Shown: positions 46,009 through 56,210 of the stretch, piece after piece
How the letters are laid out: every line of letters starts with the position of its first letter
Position numbering within the stretch: position 1 is the stretch's first letter
Source of the DNA: JAYWGN01 sp043778255
GTDB taxonomy: Bacteria > Bacteroidota > Bacteroidia > Chitinophagales > Chitinophagaceae
Length of the DNA: 64,000 bases
Direction of reading: 5' to 3'
Assembly: GCA_043778255.1 (NCBI GenBank)
Contig: JAYWGN010000026.1
Location: 1 to 64,000 of the forward strand
Made by a program: the position numbers and the translations under genes
Notes under the pieces: generated by a model
Told to the model about the DNA's origin: nothing
What the model saw: the letters and a program-made list of their open reading frames with translations, nothing else
The model's database searches: none

Positions 46009-47517
46009 TTATATGTTAGAGTATACCAGTCTTAATTTCATTTTGTATGTAGGATTACTACCCGTACCACCACCTACAATAACTCTTCCAAATATGGGTA
46101 AGGTAACAAATGGAAAGTTAAATAAACCATCAGCATCGCCTACATAATAGTTTTTTCGTTGGCTATAAAATTTGGTGTCATAAGGGGCATATAGCCTAAG
46201 GTCGTAATTGGTTTTGTTACTAGTAACCATCCGTTGTACATTTTTAGTAATGTTAAATGTATATTGCGATATAGTATTACCTAAACCATCACCCACTAAC
46301 TTTTTAAAACCTCCAAATGCTGCTAGGTCGGCTGTTCCATTGTTCAAATACAAATCGTAAGGGTACGATAAAAATTTGGTGGAAGCTGTATCAAAAGCAT
46401 CTAAATACAAACGAGTTGGAGAATAATACAATGGATCAGCTGGTTGTATTTCACTTATTATAAGTTCGGCTTTATGTATTATTTTGTTAGGGAAATTTTT
46501 TATGAATGGTATTCTTATTTTAGCGAAGCTACCAGGAGTGCTTTCCAAATATATTTGATTATCGATGCCAGGATTACTTGCAGCTGCTAATGCTGAACCT
46601 GTAATATTGCGATTAATATAATTAGTACCAGCACTTACATAAGCACTAAATAAGTTTGCATTGTAATAAAAGAAATCGGCAGTTGTATCTATTACACCAT
46701 TTTTGCGGTAGCGGTACCACATTTCTAACCTCGAATTAATGTTGGCCGATAAGGTAAACCGCATAATAGATTTGCCATTAATAGCCTCTACATAAAAGCC
46801 CTTAAACTCTGTATTATAAGTAGCAGGTGTGTTAAATGCATTGCTAGTATCTTTCGATAACATTCGTTTGCCGTAAGCAATACCTTGTGCAGTATTTAAG
46901 GGTATTCTTAATTGGTTTGTAGTACTGTCAATTAGGTTTTTTAGCTTTATCCTTTTTACATCATCTATATTATTAGGTGCAATAGTAATGCTGCCTAATT
47001 TGTTAGGCAAGTAAGGTATATTGGGGTTTACAGCAATTCGGTAAGCTGAATCGGCTTTAAATTTTGTACTGGTATTATCAATTTCATATACATTAAATGT
47101 GGTGGGTGTAGTGCTATCGCCATAAATGCCACTAGCATTGGTACTGTTAAATAAACCAAGGCAAACAAAAGCTGAGTCAAATCCGTTATTACTCATTTGT
47201 GCTATACTGTCTTTTGGGGCTTTCCAGCTAAATTGGCCAGTGGGTTGAAACTGTATAAAAAACGAAGCATTAGTTGTACCAAATGCACTTGAGCTTGGCA
47301 AACTACCGGCATAAAAATCATCGTTCTTAAGTAGGGTAGTGGTATCTGTGAAAATACCATTTTCGGCAGTTATGCTAAATGTATCGGTTGCAAATGTATT
47401 TACATTATCTACAACAGGTATCAAATCTTGTCCAATGGTTGTACTATCTATTTTGGTACAATAGCTAAATGCTGTGCAAATAAGGGAGAGAGAAAATAAT
47501 TGTTTAAAAATTGTCAT
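46009..47517 (-). CDS. DUF4270-family lipoprotein
   Basis: A 502-residue exported protein with a lipobox-like FSYC (Cys20) and the family start CTKIDSTTIGQDLIPVVDNVNTF. DUF4270 proteins are found in Bacteroidota next to a glycogen-synthase-like protein and panC, exactly as here (37 bp apart from the former). Beta-rich fold; function not known. Confidence 0.85.
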   Translation of the reverse strand: MTIFKQLFSLSLICTAFSYCTKIDSTTIGQDLIPVVDNVNTFATDTFSITAENGIFTDTTTLLKNDDFYAGSLPSSSAFGTTNASFFIQFQPTGQFSWKAPKDSIAQMSNNGFDSAFVCLGLFNSTNASGIYGDSTTPTTFNVYEIDNTSTKFKADSAYRIAVNPNIPYLPNKLGSITIAPNNIDDVKRIKLKNLIDSTTNQLRIPLNTAQGIAYGKRMLSKDTSNAFNTPATYNTEFKGFYVEAINGKSIMRFTLSANINSRLEMWYRYRKNGVIDTTADFFYYNANLFSAYVSAGTNYINRNITGSALAAASNPGIDNQIYLESTPGSFAKIRIPFIKNFPNKIIHKAELIISEIQPADPLYYSPTRLYLDAFDTASTKFLSYPYDLYLNNGTADLAAFGGFKKLVGDGLGNTISQYTFNITKNVQRMVTSNKTNYDLRLYAPYDTKFYSQRKNYYVGDADGLFNFPFVTLPIFGRVIVGGGTGSNPTYKMKLRLVYSNI

Positions 47518-47554
47518 AAATTAATAGTGTTGTGCTTATAGGTAGGACGTAATA

Positions 47555-48361
47555 TTATTTGGCAAGGTCGTTATACAATTGCAAATAATCTGTTAAATCA
47601 CTTTCGGGGTTAAATGGCAGCACTTTTTTTCCTTTCACTTTTGTAAATGCAGTAGCTAGTTTTTTATCAATATTAGCAGCACCAAATGTAATGGCATCGG
47701 CATAAGTAGCTCCTGTGGCATACATTGCATTATTATTATTTTCTTTAAGCGAAGTAATGTTTTTTACAAATTCATTTATTTCTATTCGCTTCGCAAAATC
47801 TTTTTCAAATTTATCGGTAAATGTATTTTCACCTATGGTGTAAATAACTTTGCTATTATTAAACACTGGATCTTTTTTGTAAGCCGTTTTTATAAACATG
47901 GGTATAAGTCCAGTCATCCAACCACTACAATGAATAATATCGGGTGGCCAACCAAACTTACGTACTGTTTCTAATGCACCTTTGCTGTAGAATATGGTAC
48001 GTAATCCATTATCATCGTACCATTTATCATTATCATCGGTGAAGGGTTGTTTACGTTTAAAAAACTCATCGTTATCTAAAAAATATACTTGTAACCTAGC
48101 ATTTGGCAAACTTGCCACTTTTATTTGTAAGGGATAATCATCATTATCAATACTTACATTAATACCCGAAAGCCTTACCACTTCGTGTAATTTGTGGCGA
48201 CGTTCATTTATGGCAGCAAACCTTGGCATTATGCATCGTACTTCAAAGTTACTTTCGTTCATTTTAACTGCTAGGCGGTTGGCCATTTCAGCAAACTCAG
48301 TAAGTTCGAGGTAAGGCGACATTTCATTTGCAATAAATAAAATTCGTGTTTTGGTGGACAT
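47555..48361 (-). CDS. Glycogen-synthase-like N-terminal-domain protein
   Basis: A 268-residue protein covering only the first GT-B domain of GlgA (MSTKTRILFIANEMSPYLE, GWPPDIIHCSGWMTGLIPMF, VIYTIGENTF). The KxGGLGDV loop is replaced by LELTEFAEMANRL, and the C-terminal ADP-glucose-binding domain is missing, so glycosyl transfer is doubtful. The same short form, between panC and DUF4270, is usual in this phylum and is therefore not a recent truncation. A -7 box lies at 48390-48397. Confidence 0.85.
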   Translation of the reverse strand: MSTKTRILFIANEMSPYLELTEFAEMANRLAVKMNESNFEVRCIMPRFAAINERRHKLHEVVRLSGINVSIDNDDYPLQIKVASLPNARLQVYFLDNDEFFKRKQPFTDDNDKWYDDNGLRTIFYSKGALETVRKFGWPPDIIHCSGWMTGLIPMFIKTAYKKDPVFNNSKVIYTIGENTFTDKFEKDFAKRIEINEFVKNITSLKENNNNAMYATGATYADAITFGAANIDKKLATAFTKVKGKKVLPFNPESDLTDYLQLYNDLAK

Positions 48362-48389
48362 GTACTATTGTTTTTTTTGGGAAAGATTG

Positions 48390-48397
48390 CAAAGGTA
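48390..48397 (-). promoter_or_regulatory. -7 box of the short glycogen-synthase-like gene
   Basis: Minus-strand TACCTTTG, 28 bp before its ATG; in the divergent region with panC. Confidence 0.5.
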
Positions 48398-48461
48398 CAA
48401 AAAAAATTACAGATGGTGTTTTGGGTAATATATTAATCAAAAATTTATGTATTTTGCAATT

Positions 48462-49325
48462 ATGATTATTTGCAACACTTTAGAGGAATTAAATACTCAA
48501 TTGGGTGATTATAAAAAGCTTGTATATACCATTGGCTTTGTACCTACAATGGGTGCATTGCATGCAGGGCATATTAGTTTAATAAAAGCTGCTGCTTTGC
48601 ATAATAATGTGGTGGTTTGTAGCCTATTTGTAAACCCTACCCAATTCAACAACCCTGCCGATTATAATAAATACCCCTCAACGTTAGATAAAGATATTGA
48701 ATTGTTGCAACAAAATGGGTGTACACTATTATTTGCACCAACGGTGCTAACTATGTACCCCAAAGGGTTACAAGCATTAGCCACTTACAACTTAGGCTAT
48801 ATAGAAACAGTATACGACGGTGCTTATAGGCCCGGGCATTTTCAAGGTGTGTGTACAGTAGTGCAACGTTTGTTTGAAATGGTACAACCCAACACTGCCT
48901 ACTTTGGGCTTAAAGATTACCAACAATGTATGGTAATAAAAAAATTAGTGCAGCTAATGCAATGGGAACATAAACTACACCTACACTTACAACCTACCTT
49001 ACGTGAAACCGATGGGTTAGCAATGAGTAGCCGTAACATGAGGCTAACCCAACAGCAACGAAAACAAGCACCTATTATATACCAACAATTGCAATATATA
49101 AAAAATAATATTACCGCAAATAATATTGAAATAGTAATAGCAAAAGCAAAACAAGAAATTACTAACGGTGGATTTAAAATTGATTATTTGGATATAGCCA
49201 CTAGCAGTACTTTAGCACCAATTACTAACTGGAATGTAAGCCAGCAAATGGTTTGCCTATTTGCTGGGCTTATAGGTGAAGTAAGGTTAATAGATAATAT
49301 TGTGATGGAGTATGTAGTAGCATAA
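48462..49325 (+). CDS. panC: Pantothenate synthetase
   Basis: A 287-residue HIGH-fold ligase joining pantoate and beta-alanine. Motifs: FVPTMGALHAGHISLI (HAGH), FVNPTQFNNPADYNKYP, YFGLKDYQQCMVIKKLV and TDGLAMSSRNMRL (KMSKS-like). The ATG at 48462 is preferred to 48447 because the latter lies in the likely -7 region and the family starts with MII. panD is not adjacent. Confidence 0.94.
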   Translation: MIICNTLEELNTQLGDYKKLVYTIGFVPTMGALHAGHISLIKAAALHNNVVVCSLFVNPTQFNNPADYNKYPSTLDKDIELLQQNGCTLLFAPTVLTMYPKGLQALATYNLGYIETVYDGAYRPGHFQGVCTVVQRLFEMVQPNTAYFGLKDYQQCMVIKKLVQLMQWEHKLHLHLQPTLRETDGLAMSSRNMRLTQQQRKQAPIIYQQLQYIKNNITANNIEIVIAKAKQEITNGGFKIDYLDIATSSTLAPITNWNVSQQMVCLFAGLIGEVRLIDNIVMEYVVA

Positions 49326-49395
49326 ATGCTACTAATGTATTTTTATAAATATTAAAAACACTTGTTTATTATTTTTATTTTAACTTGCTATTATA

Positions 49396-50196
49396 ATGGC
49401 TACCGTAAAAATAAATACTGCCTATAACGTACCAATTGACTTTGAATTATCGGGGTTAGATCGTCGTTTTTTTGCTTGGTTAATTGACTTTGGTATTCGG
49501 TTTTTTTACCTTTTAATAGTTGGTTACTTTATAAGAAGTATTACGTTTAATGACTCCTTAAGCTACGAAGCTATAGAGGAACGAAAAATTGTGTATCAGG
49601 TATTATTAATGTTACCCTTGTTTTTTTATTTTCTCTTATTTGAAGTTTTTTTTAACGGACAAAGCATTGGTAAAGCCATTTTAAAAATAAGAGTGGTGAG
49701 TATTGAAGGGTATAAACCTACTGTAATTCAATACTTAACCCGATGGATACTGCGATTAGTTGATTTGGGTTTTATAAGCCTTGGCGTATTAACGGCTGGC
49801 AGTATATACACTAATTGGATTGGTGTATTGTTTATAATACCTAATATAATTGCCATTATAATGCTCGTAAATAGTAAGGCCGAACAACGGCTTGGCGACA
49901 TTGTAAGTGGTACAGTAGTTATAAAGCTAAAGCCTACTACAATGCTTAGTGATACTATATTTGAAAATGTAAGCAAAACCTACAAAGTAGTATATACCAA
50001 TGTACTCAAACTTAGTGATAGAGATATAACTATTATAAAAACGGCACTTCAAAATTATGATAAAAGTGGTAACGATAATACCCTTTGGCTTATAACCGAT
50101 AAGCTAAAAACAGTGCTAGATATAACACAAGTAAACGAACCCTATTATATGTTAGAGACGGTACTTAAAGATTATAATTACCTTACTTCAAATTAA
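49396..50196 (+). CDS. RDD-family membrane protein
   Basis: A 266-residue protein with an RDD domain: ELSGLDRRFFAWLIDFGIRFFYLL (Arg/Asp/Asp near residues 20-35), three or four membrane helices to about 165 and the typical loop NGQSIGKAILKIRVVSIEG. The C-terminal 100 residues are soluble (VYTNVLKLSDRDITIIKTALQ). Its substrate or partner is unknown; it follows panC by 70 bp. Confidence 0.88.
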   Translation: MATVKINTAYNVPIDFELSGLDRRFFAWLIDFGIRFFYLLIVGYFIRSITFNDSLSYEAIEERKIVYQVLLMLPLFFYFLLFEVFFNGQSIGKAILKIRVVSIEGYKPTVIQYLTRWILRLVDLGFISLGVLTAGSIYTNWIGVLFIIPNIIAIIMLVNSKAEQRLGDIVSGTVVIKLKPTTMLSDTIFENVSKTYKVVYTNVLKLSDRDITIIKTALQNYDKSGNDNTLWLITDKLKTVLDITQVNEPYYMLETVLKDYNYLTSN

Positions 50197-50206
50197 AATT
50201 TGCTCT

Positions 50207-51313
50207 TTATTTTTTTGTTATTTTACCTTCGGTAAAAAGCAAATTGCCATTGGGAAAATCTTGTTCCGTTAATTGTTTGATGGTATAGAAAGCATCTTTA
50301 TTAGTTTGGTCAAGTACGGGGCCACCTTCACCAAACTGCTTGCCACTTACAATTTCAGCTGATACAAAGTCACCTTTTTGGTTTACTTGCAATTGGAGTA
50401 AACTTGCATTGCCACTTGCACCACCTAAGCTAAACTTGCCATAAGTACAAAAGTTACCCAGGCTGTATGCAATAAATTTATTGTTGTACAACTCCATAGC
50501 ACGGTTTACATGTGGCCCATGGCCTAATACAATATCAGCACCAGCATCTATCATTTTATGAGCAAAGTCATACACATTTCCACGGTTTTGCCCATAAAAT
50601 ATTTCTGTTTTTTTAGGCACATGTTGCCTATCAATACCCTCAGCACCACCATGAAAACTAACAATTACAATGTGGCATTTTTTCTTTAGTTGCTTAACAA
50701 TAGCAATAGCATTTGGTATATCATTCATATTAACTGAGCCTTTGTGTGGTGCAAAAGCAGCTAAACCTATTTGTAAGTTTTTTATTGTAATTGTAGCAGT
50801 TGGTTTGGTAATAAAACCTGCATATTGTAATGGTAAAGCTGCTAATACTTCGTTGGTGCTTTTGAGTCCAACATCGCCAAAATCGGCTACATGGTTGTTG
50901 GCAACACTGAGCAAATCAAAACCATTGTCAACAAAATATTGAGCCATGTAAGTAGGTTGCCTAAAGCAATATACTTGCCCTCCACTACCTTTGGGTGTGC
51001 CTCCACTATTTAAAAATACACCCTCAGCATTACCAAATGTAATATCTGCATTTTTTAATATTTCGGTATAGCCTTTCAGCAAATCTTTACCCTCATTGGG
51101 TGGCATATTAATGGTAGTAGGGTAGTTGGTGCCAAACATAATATCACCTACTGCATTTATACTTATAGTATCGGGTAGTGCTGGTGGTAGCAATGTATCT
51201 AATATCTTACTGGTATTAGGTTGTAATAAGTTAGGTGTAGTGGTTGCTGTATTATTTTTGCCTTGGCAAGCAAATAATATAATGGACAAATTGAGTAAGG
51301 TAATTAGTTTCAT
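50207..51313 (-). CDS. CapA-like metallophosphatase lipoprotein
   Basis: A 368-residue lipoprotein (lipobox LFAC, Cys16) with a CapA/PgsA-type metallophosphoesterase fold: AVGDIMFGTNYP, SVANNHVADFGDVGL, VSFHGGAEG and GHGPHVNRAMELYNNKFIAYSLGNF. CapA is the poly-gamma-glutamate capsule protein, but stand-alone relatives are widespread and their substrate is unclear. It follows a serine hydrolase gene (31 bp) on the same strand. Confidence 0.88.
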   Translation of the reverse strand: MKLITLLNLSIILFACQGKNNTATTTPNLLQPNTSKILDTLLPPALPDTISINAVGDIMFGTNYPTTINMPPNEGKDLLKGYTEILKNADITFGNAEGVFLNSGGTPKGSGGQVYCFRQPTYMAQYFVDNGFDLLSVANNHVADFGDVGLKSTNEVLAALPLQYAGFITKPTATITIKNLQIGLAAFAPHKGSVNMNDIPNAIAIVKQLKKKCHIVIVSFHGGAEGIDRQHVPKKTEIFYGQNRGNVYDFAHKMIDAGADIVLGHGPHVNRAMELYNNKFIAYSLGNFCTYGKFSLGGASGNASLLQLQVNQKGDFVSAEIVSGKQFGEGGPVLDQTNKDAFYTIKQLTEQDFPNGNLLFTEGKITKK

Positions 51314-51344
51314 TAGTGGTTATATTAGGGGTAATTTAAATAGT

Positions 51345-52715
51345 TTAGTAAGGTGTAGTTTTATCAGTATCGTTTTCTATTTTTAACCGTTTAGGTTTAA
51401 GCATTTTTAAGCTATCTTTTATTAGTTGTAAGCTGTCTTTTTTGTACAAGTTATACTTTACCAATTTCATACTATCGGCTCTAAGTTTAAGTAGTAGCAT
51501 ACTATTTATTTCCGCATTTTTTGCTGTGTCTTTACCTTCTTCGGCTTCGTACTCAAATGGGTAATCGCCAAATAAATAAGCCATTTGCATAGTGCCATAA
51601 TTAGCTTTATTATATTTGTTGCCTAGGCAAATAATAGTTGCACTATCCTGCAATAAACGTATAAATGCATTGTTGTTGCCATGCCACCAACCGTTGTGAA
51701 ATATTATTTTTTTACCATTTACAAAATTGAGCATACGCCAACCTAAGCCATAGTTTTTAATACCAGGCTTTTCATTACTATAGGGTATAAATGCCAAGGC
51801 TTTTGTAGCATCGGTTAGTAAGGCATTGCTGTACCAAGCCTGATCCCATTTGTACAAATCTTTTACAGTACTGTAAATGTTTTTGTCGCCATATACACCA
51901 TCTAAGTTTTCCCATTTTATTTTATTGCCTCGCCAATCATAACTAGGAATAGCTGTGGCAGTATCTTTGAGGGTAAATACGTAAGTATCGTTCATTTGCA
52001 GTGGAGCAAATATTTGTTGGTACATAAATTTGGGGTACGGCAATCCACTTGCTTTTTCTATTACCAAAGCTAGCATTGCATAGTTGGTATTGCAGTAATT
52101 AAATTTAGTATCGGGTGCAAAATTTAAGGGCGGTTTTATAGTTGCTAATTGATTAAGCACATCTGTATTGGTGGCTAATGCAGTACTATGCCAACCCCAG
52201 TTTACAAGGTTGTGTACATAGTTAGCCAAGCCTGCACGGTGGCTCAGCAACATTTTAATAGTAATAGTAGGGTAGGGGAAAGTAGGTAAATATTTTACCA
52301 CATAATCATCAATACTAAGTTTGCCTTGCTGTTGCAATAGCAGTATAGCTGCTGCTGTAAAGGTTTTGCTTACCGATGCTAAGTGTAAGGCACTATGTTC
52401 ATTCATTGGTTGACTAGTTGTAGCATTTAGCCTTTCAGTACCATTATAACTTTCGTAAAGTATTACCCCATTTTTGGCAATTAAAAATTGCCCGTTCAAA
52501 TTTTTGCTCAGTATATTTTTATAATAATCATCAATTAACGAACTCCAATTAGTAGCAACGGCATTAGGTAATATACTGTAAGATATATTAATGGGAATAA
52601 TGGTAGGCACAAATTCGGTAGTTGTAGCACTTGTGGCAGCTTTCTGTTTGCATGACAATGTAAAGTTGCATATTAAAACAATACTAATTAGTAAAAGCAG
52701 TTTGGTAAAAGGCAT
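51345..52715 (-). CDS. Class C beta-lactamase-like serine hydrolase
   Basis: A 456-residue exported lipoprotein-like hydrolase: signal peptide with CNFTLSC (Cys22), SxxK in ASVSKTF (about residue 117), the YxN motif in FNYCNTNYAML and the third motif near HNGWWHGNN. Family members act as D-amino-peptidases or esterases rather than true beta-lactamases. C-terminal tail is Lys-rich. Likely co-transcribed with the CapA-like gene. Confidence 0.88.
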   Translation of the reverse strand: MPFTKLLLLISIVLICNFTLSCKQKAATSATTTEFVPTIIPINISYSILPNAVATNWSSLIDDYYKNILSKNLNGQFLIAKNGVILYESYNGTERLNATTSQPMNEHSALHLASVSKTFTAAAILLLQQQGKLSIDDYVVKYLPTFPYPTITIKMLLSHRAGLANYVHNLVNWGWHSTALATNTDVLNQLATIKPPLNFAPDTKFNYCNTNYAMLALVIEKASGLPYPKFMYQQIFAPLQMNDTYVFTLKDTATAIPSYDWRGNKIKWENLDGVYGDKNIYSTVKDLYKWDQAWYSNALLTDATKALAFIPYSNEKPGIKNYGLGWRMLNFVNGKKIIFHNGWWHGNNNAFIRLLQDSATIICLGNKYNKANYGTMQMAYLFGDYPFEYEAEEGKDTAKNAEINSMLLLKLRADSMKLVKYNLYKKDSLQLIKDSLKMLKPKRLKIENDTDKTTPY

Positions 52716-52757
52716 AGTTGATATTATAAAAAAACGAACGAATTAAATACTACAAAG

Positions 52758-52765
52758 TATCTTTG
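52758..52765 (+). promoter_or_regulatory. -7 box of serA
   Basis: TATCTTTG, 27 bp before the serA ATG. Confidence 0.5.
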
Positions 52766-52792
52766 AGGCTGTAAATATAACAAAAACTGTGT

Positions 52793-54019
52793 ATGCAAAC
52801 AAGTTACCCTAAAGAGAAAATAAAAATATTGCTATTAGAAAATGTGAGTAATGTAGCCGTACAAAAATTTGAAGCAGAAGGCTATACCAATATTAAAAAG
52901 TTGAACGGTGCTGTAAGTGAGGCTGAACTTATAGCTGCTATTAAAGATGTACATATACTTGGCATACGTAGCAAAACCTTAGTAACCAAAGCCGTATTAA
53001 AAGAAGCAAAAAAGCTGCAAGCAATTGGTTGTTTTTGTATTGGCATTAACCAAGTAGCTATAGATGAAGCCACTCATAATGGTGTGGCAGTATTTAATGC
53101 ACCCTACAGTAATACCCGTAGTGTAGCAGAGTTGGTAATAGGTGCTGCCATAATGCTAATACGAAAAATACCCGAAAAAAATGCTGCAGCACATAATGGG
53201 ATATGGCTTAAAGATGCTACCGGTTCGTATGAGTTGCGGGGCAAAACAATAGGTATAATTGGCTATGGTAACATTGGTAGCCAAGTAAGTGTATTGGCTG
53301 AGGCCTTGGGTATGAAAGTACTGTTTTATGATATAGAAACTAAAATGCCATTGGGTAATGCAACCGATAGTAAAGTATTAAAAACCTTACTACAACAAGC
53401 CGATATTGTAACCCTACATGTACCCGAAATAAATAGTACTAATAATTTAATAAATAAAAATAACCTTAAATTTTTTAAAAAGGAAGCCATACTAATTAAC
53501 TACTCAAGGGGAACAGTGGTGGACTTAAAAGCTTTGCACCAAGCACTTGTAGCCAATACCTTAGGCGGGGCTGCTATTGACGTGTTTCCTATAGAACCCG
53601 AAAAAAATGGAGAAGCTTTTACTACACCATTACAAGGTTTGCCCAATGTATTGCTTACGCCACATATAGGCGGTAGTACACAAGAGGCTCAGCATAATAT
53701 TGGTGAAGATGTGAGTACCAAATTATTTAATTACATAGAAAAAGGATTGACTTATGGCAGCCACACCGTACCAGCATTGAGTTTGCCGTTGCAAGAAGCC
53801 ACTCACCGCATATTGCATATACATAAAAATGTGCCGGGTGTACTTGGGCAAATAAATACTACACTCAGTAAAAATAATGTAAATATTGTAGGGCAGTACC
53901 TAAAAACGAATGAAGCAATTGGTTATGTAGTACTTGATGTTGATAAAAAATTAAGTGCCAAAGCCATTGAATTATTACGAGAAATAAAAGAGACGATAAA
54001 AGTTAGGGTGTTGTATTAA
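52793..54019 (+). CDS. serA: Phosphoglycerate dehydrogenase
   Basis: A 408-residue D-2-hydroxyacid dehydrogenase for serine synthesis. Substrate-binding N- and C-parts flank the NAD fold (GRTIGIIGYGNIGS-like KTIGIIGYGNIGSQV, catalytic His in LLTPHIGGSTQEAQ), and residues 335-408 form an ACT domain (NVPGVLGQINTTLSKNNVNI). It matches the E. coli SerA-type layout, implying allosteric control by serine. A single gene. Confidence 0.93.
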   Translation: MQTSYPKEKIKILLLENVSNVAVQKFEAEGYTNIKKLNGAVSEAELIAAIKDVHILGIRSKTLVTKAVLKEAKKLQAIGCFCIGINQVAIDEATHNGVAVFNAPYSNTRSVAELVIGAAIMLIRKIPEKNAAAHNGIWLKDATGSYELRGKTIGIIGYGNIGSQVSVLAEALGMKVLFYDIETKMPLGNATDSKVLKTLLQQADIVTLHVPEINSTNNLINKNNLKFFKKEAILINYSRGTVVDLKALHQALVANTLGGAAIDVFPIEPEKNGEAFTTPLQGLPNVLLTPHIGGSTQEAQHNIGEDVSTKLFNYIEKGLTYGSHTVPALSLPLQEATHRILHIHKNVPGVLGQINTTLSKNNVNIVGQYLKTNEAIGYVVLDVDKKLSAKAIELLREIKETIKVRVLY

Positions 54020-54053
54020 GTTAGAAATAGATGAAGCATAAAGCATGGGTTAA

Positions 54054-55712
54054 CTAAAAACTATAGTTTATACTCAAACTCACCCCAGCACTTTGTGGTA
54101 CAAACCTACATACACCACCTAAGCAAACCAAACCTCCACGTTGCCGCCCATAATTGGCTTGAAGCCTTAGTGCATTTACCTTGTAGGCAATACCTGCATT
54201 ATAAAAGTGTAGTTTTTGGTTAGTATTTGTATTTCCATAATTGTACAAATCGGTTATATAAAATGTATAACGGCTACCATAATTATACTCTAATAATGCT
54301 GCTGCCCAATTTCTATTTTCGCCATTAGCCCATTGGTGTTGCAGCTCTTGCCTTATCGAATTTCCTTTTTTTAGTTTTATAATATTTTCTACAACTACAG
54401 TATTTGCAGCAACTGTTCCTACTGTTTCGGCAACATACTTTGCATTATAGTATTGGTTAAGGTAGGTAAGTATTGTGGTTAATTTTGGGGTCCATTTTTT
54501 TCTAACCTCTGTACCTAGCTCACTATAATACTTAACGCCAAATGCTGCTAAGTTGGCTTTATACTTACGTTCGGCAGCAATGTAGGTACCTTGCAATCCG
54601 TGGTATTGTGCAAAGTTGAGGGTAAGTGTAGTCCCTAATTTTCCACCTAATTTCGATTTTGGCTTTAGCTGATATACGGCTTCCACCTGTCCGCCAATTT
54701 CGCCAGCTTTGTTACGGTCGGGCTCAAAGCCAATATTGGGTTGTGCAGCATATACATATATATTGGTGAGGCTATAATCGTACTGTTTGGTAAGCGAAGG
54801 AGTGTAATTTACTATACCTTGGTTATATATATTGCCCATATAATTACGTTGGCTATATATACCAAAATTTTCTAACCGCCTAAAGTTGCCACTTATACCA
54901 AACCCTTTTTTAGAGTACGATGCATTGAGTAAATAAGCATCACCATCAAACTGAAATTGGGGTTTTATGTTGCCAAACTCTACCAATGCATCTGCCGATT
55001 TAAAAGCATATTCTACATCGGCTTGGAAAGCTCCTAACTGCATACTTGCCCTTGCCGAAGTTAAATAAGTATTGGCTTTTACTGCATTTATTATACTTGG
55101 GTTATTTCTATTTACAATACTGCCACCAATAGTGTATTGGGCTTTTTTTGCTTTTAGTAATTGTGTTATATTAGCTTCGGCATTTACCCCAAATATGCTA
55201 CCATCGGCTACTTGAAAGCCTAACCCATTACGTTGCTTGCCATACAAAGCAGTTAGTTCAATATTATTAGTTGGGTGGTACTTTACTTTAGCACCTACTA
55301 TGGAGTTGGCTATACCAAGTTGCCTATCTTCCCAGCTACGGAGTACTAATCCACTACCAAACTGTTCGTAAAAATGACCTACTGTTACATCAATACCAAC
55401 AGTATCATTTTTATAATTGGCATAGTAAGTGGCTAAGTTTGCTCCTTTAAATGTGGGTGCATAGTTAAGTATAGCTTTGCTTTGGTATGCCTCGGCTTGT
55501 AAGCCAAATGTAAATTTTTTGGCTGCATAATCTAACCTAAGGTAATTGTTAGATCGTACTTTATTTTTAGCTTCAATAGGGTCTAATTTTATTTTTGCAT
55601 CATTAGTGTACCATACAATATTGCTTTCCAACCCACCGCTAAGCTGTGCTAGTACAGTGTTACAAGCTATAAGTAAAGCAATACTAACAATTGTATTTTT
55701 TGTAAAATGCAT
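54054..55712 (-). CDS. DUF6029-like outer-membrane protein
   Basis: A 552-residue exported protein: signal peptide (1-23, ending VLAQ) then beta-strand-rich sequence and a terminal SLSINYSF aromatic end typical of outer-membrane barrels. Segments LDYAAKKFTFGLQAEAYQ and VTVGHFYEQFGSGLVLRSWEDRQLG fit DUF6029. Its start overlaps the TlpA stop by 1 bp (TAATG), and an Omp28-like gene precedes; the three form one operon. Confidence 0.85.
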   Translation of the reverse strand: MHFTKNTIVSIALLIACNTVLAQLSGGLESNIVWYTNDAKIKLDPIEAKNKVRSNNYLRLDYAAKKFTFGLQAEAYQSKAILNYAPTFKGANLATYYANYKNDTVGIDVTVGHFYEQFGSGLVLRSWEDRQLGIANSIVGAKVKYHPTNNIELTALYGKQRNGLGFQVADGSIFGVNAEANITQLLKAKKAQYTIGGSIVNRNNPSIINAVKANTYLTSARASMQLGAFQADVEYAFKSADALVEFGNIKPQFQFDGDAYLLNASYSKKGFGISGNFRRLENFGIYSQRNYMGNIYNQGIVNYTPSLTKQYDYSLTNIYVYAAQPNIGFEPDRNKAGEIGGQVEAVYQLKPKSKLGGKLGTTLTLNFAQYHGLQGTYIAAERKYKANLAAFGVKYYSELGTEVRKKWTPKLTTILTYLNQYYNAKYVAETVGTVAANTVVVENIIKLKKGNSIRQELQHQWANGENRNWAAALLEYNYGSRYTFYITDLYNYGNTNTNQKLHFYNAGIAYKVNALRLQANYGRQRGGLVCLGGVCRFVPQSAGVSLSINYSF

Positions 55713-56200
55713 TATTGAGTTGCTTTATTTAATACCAACAACAATTCATCTTCATCGCCAGCTACATAGCCTGAATGTTTGTATATAATTTCGCCATTTT
55801 GTATTACTAACAGGTAAGGTATATTGGCAAAATTATACTGCCGCTTAAGGTCCTGATTTTTATCTAATAGGGTTGTAAACGACCAACCTTTTCCATTTAT
55901 TAAGGGTAGTACTTTTTTGGTGGTTCTGCTATCATCTTCAGATATTGCATAAATGTGAAAAGCTGTATCATTTTTTAAGGTACTTAATTTGTCGTTAAGG
56001 TTGGTTAACTCGTTTATACAAGGGCCACACCAAGTAGCCCAAAATACTAATACTACAGGTTTCTTATTGGGCATATAAAATGCCGAAGTATTAAACATTT
56101 TGCCGTAGGCATCAGTAATATTAATGGCTACCTTTTGTTGGGCTTGTAAGCTACAACTAGCTACTACAGCCCAACAGGCTACTACATATTTGGTAAGCAT
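55712..56200 (-). CDS. TlpA-like thiol-disulfide protein
   Basis: A 162-residue secreted thioredoxin-fold protein: signal peptide (1-20), WCGPC redox pair at 57-61 (FWATWCGPC), and the cis-Pro region FANIPYLLVIQ. It acts in periplasmic disulfide exchange, probably for the neighbour proteins. ATG at 56200 is preferred to a TTG at 56224. Stop-start overlap (TAATG) with the DUF6029 gene. Confidence 0.9.
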   Translation of the reverse strand: MLTKYVVACWAVVASCSLQAQQKVAINITDAYGKMFNTSAFYMPNKKPVVLVFWATWCGPCINELTNLNDKLSTLKNDTAFHIYAISEDDSRTTKKVLPLINGKGWSFTTLLDKNQDLKRQYNFANIPYLLVIQNGEIIYKHSGYVAGDEDELLLVLNKATQ

Positions 56201-56210
56201 ATTGTAAGGC

